From contig PWHO01000189.1 in the NCBI GenBank assembly GCA_003555385.1, positions 1 through 7,636 on the forward strand: DNA of 7,636 nucleotides, written 5' to 3'. Within the stretch, counting starts at the first letter, position 1, and each line of letters opens with the position of its first letter. The stretch comes from Bacteroidales bacterium (lineage in GTDB: Bacteria > Bacteroidota > Bacteroidia > Bacteroidales > UBA7960). Shown here piece after piece: positions 5,988-7,636 of the stretch. The translations under genes and the position numbers were made by a program. The notes beneath the pieces were generated by a model that saw only the letters and a list, made by a program, of their open reading frames with translations, was not told the DNA's origin and searched no databases.

Positions 5988-6482
5988 ATGGACACAAAAT
6001 CACAACGGCTATTTGCCATCAAAAAACTCATCCAGACAGAAAAGATCAGCAGTCAGGATGAGTTATTGCAGAAATTGCAGAAAGAAGGTTTCGACCTTAC
6101 ACAGGCCACAGTCTCAAGAGATTTAAAAGCTTTACAAGTAGGCAGAAAAGCTGACCCGGAAAAGGGAAGCATTTTTTCCCTGCCCGGGCAAAATCAATCT
6201 CTTCAGGATGCTCCGGGTCTGGATCAGTCATTTCTCACTTCAGCCATTCAGGCCATTCATTTTGCCAACCAATTTGGTATCGTAAAAACCCTGCCCGGTT
6301 ATGCCAATAGCGTGGCCATTGCCATTGACAAGGCAGGCCGGTACGAAATTGTTGGCACCATTGCCGGAGACGATACGATTTTACTGATACCGGCCGAAGG
6401 AAGTGAGAGAAAAGAAATCAAAAAAGCCCTCAGAACAATATTTCCTGCACTGAAAGACAATATGCTCTTTCCATCACATTAA
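5988..6482 (+). CDS. argR: Arginine repressor
   Basis: The 164-residue protein has the two-domain ArgR build and usual length. The N-terminal winged helix-turn-helix (about 1-66) contains ATVSRDLKAL (40-49), the family's DNA-recognition helix signature. The C-terminal oligomerisation and arginine-binding domain (about 85-160) contains TLPGYANSVAIAID (101-114) and GTIAGDDTIL (123-132); the GDDT aspartates are those that contact arginine in known ArgR structures. With arginine bound, the hexamer would repress arginine biosynthesis. argG follows after 25 bp, so the two form one operon, and the tandem ARG-like boxes at 5949-5987 predict autoregulation. The start at 5988 is the first ATG in frame, just downstream of the promoter, and gives a normal N-terminus. 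Confidence 0.95.
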   Translation: MDTKSQRLFAIKKLIQTEKISSQDELLQKLQKEGFDLTQATVSRDLKALQVGRKADPEKGSIFSLPGQNQSLQDAPGLDQSFLTSAIQAIHFANQFGIVKTLPGYANSVAIAIDKAGRYEIVGTIAGDDTILLIPAEGSERKEIKKALRTIFPALKDNMLFPSH

Positions 6483-6507
6483 TACCAATCCTAAACTTAA
6501 TTTCTAA

Positions 6508-7636
6508 ATGACCAAACAACCAAAAAAAGCAATCCTTGCTTACAGCGGAGGGCTGGATACTTCAGTGATCCTGAAATGGCTCATAGAACAAGGTTACGAA
6601 GTAATCGCATACATTGCCGACGTGGGACAGAACGATAATTTTGATGAAGCCAGGGAAAAGGCACTCGAAATCGGGGCAAGTGATGTTGTTATCGAAGACT
6701 TGAAGGAAGAATTCGTGAGGGATTTCATTTTCCCCGCCATTCAGGCCAGTGCCATTTATGAGAATCGCTACCTGCTCGGGACAGCTCTTGCCCGCCCCCT
6801 GATCGCCAAAGGGCAGATCGCCCTTGCCGATGAGCTTAACGCCACCTGGGTATCACACGGGGCTACCGGCAAAGGGAATGATCAGGTTCGTTTCGAGCTG
6901 ACTTATTACGCTCTGAATCCGGCAATAAAAGTGCTGGCACCATGGAAAGACCCGGTTTTCCTGAAACAGTTCAAAGGAAGAACCGATATGTTGAATTATG
7001 CAGCGGAAAAAAACATCCCGGTAAAAGCTTCATTAAAAAAACCCTACAGTGAAGATGATAACTTATTGCATATAAGCCATGAAGCGGGGGTATTGGAAGA
7101 TCCGCGTTTTGCTCCGGGAAACGATATCCTTTCCCGTATTACCGCTCCGATGGATGCGCCGGATCGCATTACCAGCATCTCCATTGAGTTCAAAGACGGA
7201 GTCGCGGTAAAAGTAACCCATCCTGAAAAAAATACGCTCATTGAAGGTCCATTGAATATTTTTTCATACCTGAACAAGCTGGGATGCGAGAACGGAATCG
7301 GACTGCTGGACATGGTGGAAAACCGCTTTGTAGGACTGAAATCAAGAGGGATTTACGAAACTCCCGGAGCAACCATTCTTTTCACAGCCCACCTTGACAT
7401 CGAAGGAATTGCCATGGACAGAGAGGTTTTGCGCCTGAGAAATATGCTGTCGCCAAAATTTGCAGAACTTGCATATAACGGGTTCTGGTACAGTCCTGAA
7501 ATGGATTTCCTGCGGGCATCCCTGAACAAAAGCCAGGAATTGATTGATGGCGTGGTGGATCTGGACCTTTACAAGGGCAATGTGATCGTCAGGGGCCGGA
7601 AATCACCCAGCTCTTTATACAACCAGGATCTTTCAA
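6508..7636 (+). CDS. argG: Argininosuccinate synthase, 3' end beyond the window
   Basis: The reading frame is open from the ATG at 6508 to the window edge, 376 codons of a family usually near 400, so only the C-terminal tip is missing. The enzyme joins citrulline and aspartate at the cost of ATP to AMP and pyrophosphate, the penultimate step of arginine synthesis, in the cytoplasm. The N-terminal ATP pyrophosphatase loop is AYSGGLDTS (11-19). YENRYLLGTALARP (84-97) and SHGATGKGNDQVRFE (116-130) are the citrulline/aspartate/ATP-binding signatures of ArgG. Sequence is intact, with no frameshift or missing motif. The start follows argR by 25 bp with no promoter or ARG-like box between, so control must come from upstream of argR. 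Further arg genes probably follow outside the window. Confidence 0.95.
   Translation, partial: MTKQPKKAILAYSGGLDTSVILKWLIEQGYEVIAYIADVGQNDNFDEAREKALEIGASDVVIEDLKEEFVRDFIFPAIQASAIYENRYLLGTALARPLIAKGQIALADELNATWVSHGATGKGNDQVRFELTYYALNPAIKVLAPWKDPVFLKQFKGRTDMLNYAAEKNIPVKASLKKPYSEDDNLLHISHEAGVLEDPRFAPGNDILSRITAPMDAPDRITSISIEFKDGVAVKVTHPEKNTLIEGPLNIFSYLNKLGCENGIGLLDMVENRFVGLKSRGIYETPGATILFTAHLDIEGIAMDREVLRLRNMLSPKFAELAYNGFWYSPEMDFLRASLNKSQELIDGVVDLDLYKGNVIVRGRKSPSSLYNQDLS

Noticed and set aside
7044..7313. A reverse-strand frame of 89 codons inside argG
   Set aside because: The argG frame is unbroken through here and fully consistent with the family.

Overview
The window looks like chromosomal DNA of a member of the Bacteroidota, probably from an environmental Bacteroidales-like lineage. 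The evidence is: a DUF5916 outer-membrane barrel protein of the type common in that phylum; promoter-like TAnnTTTG elements upstream of two genes; almost no Shine-Dalgarno sequences; and an ArgR-ArgG pair with a Bacteroidota flavour. The lineage is inferred from style and gene content, not from a marker gene. All convincing genes are on the + strand.

Layout. Positions 1-137 hold the last 45 codons of a hybrid cluster protein (Hcp, 'hydroxylamine reductase'). Positions 138-417 hold no gene but are dense in inverted repeats: a perfect 13-bp terminator-like hairpin, two identical 31-bp hairpin repeats 76 bp apart, and a tandem array of three short hairpins whose flanks are constant and whose stems vary with pairing preserved. 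The array runs straight into the start codon of a 62-residue BFD-like [2Fe-2S] protein (418-606), a plausible electron carrier for Hcp. Next come three genes for exported proteins: a serine hydrolase of the beta-lactamase/penicillin-binding-protein fold with a C-terminal membrane bundle (683-2608), an unrecognised lipoprotein 13 bp behind it (2622-3290), and, after a 141-bp gap with a hairpin and a promoter-like element, the DUF5916 protein with an N-terminal CBM9-like domain (3432-5903). The window ends with the arginine repressor argR (5988-6482) and the first 376 codons of argG, argininosuccinate synthase (6508 to the edge).

How they work together. Hcp and the BFD-like protein probably form a small redox module for nitric oxide/hydroxylamine stress. 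The hydrolase and lipoprotein are likely co-transcribed and act in the envelope on an unknown substrate. argR-argG is the start of an arginine biosynthesis operon. Its upstream region carries two ARG-box-like 18-mers separated by 3 bp, one covering the -7 promoter element and the other abutting the argR start codon, which predicts arginine-dependent autorepression of the whole operon.

I see no defence system, mobile-element gene, CRISPR array, tRNA or rRNA. The least explained DNA is the hairpin-rich region 138-417.
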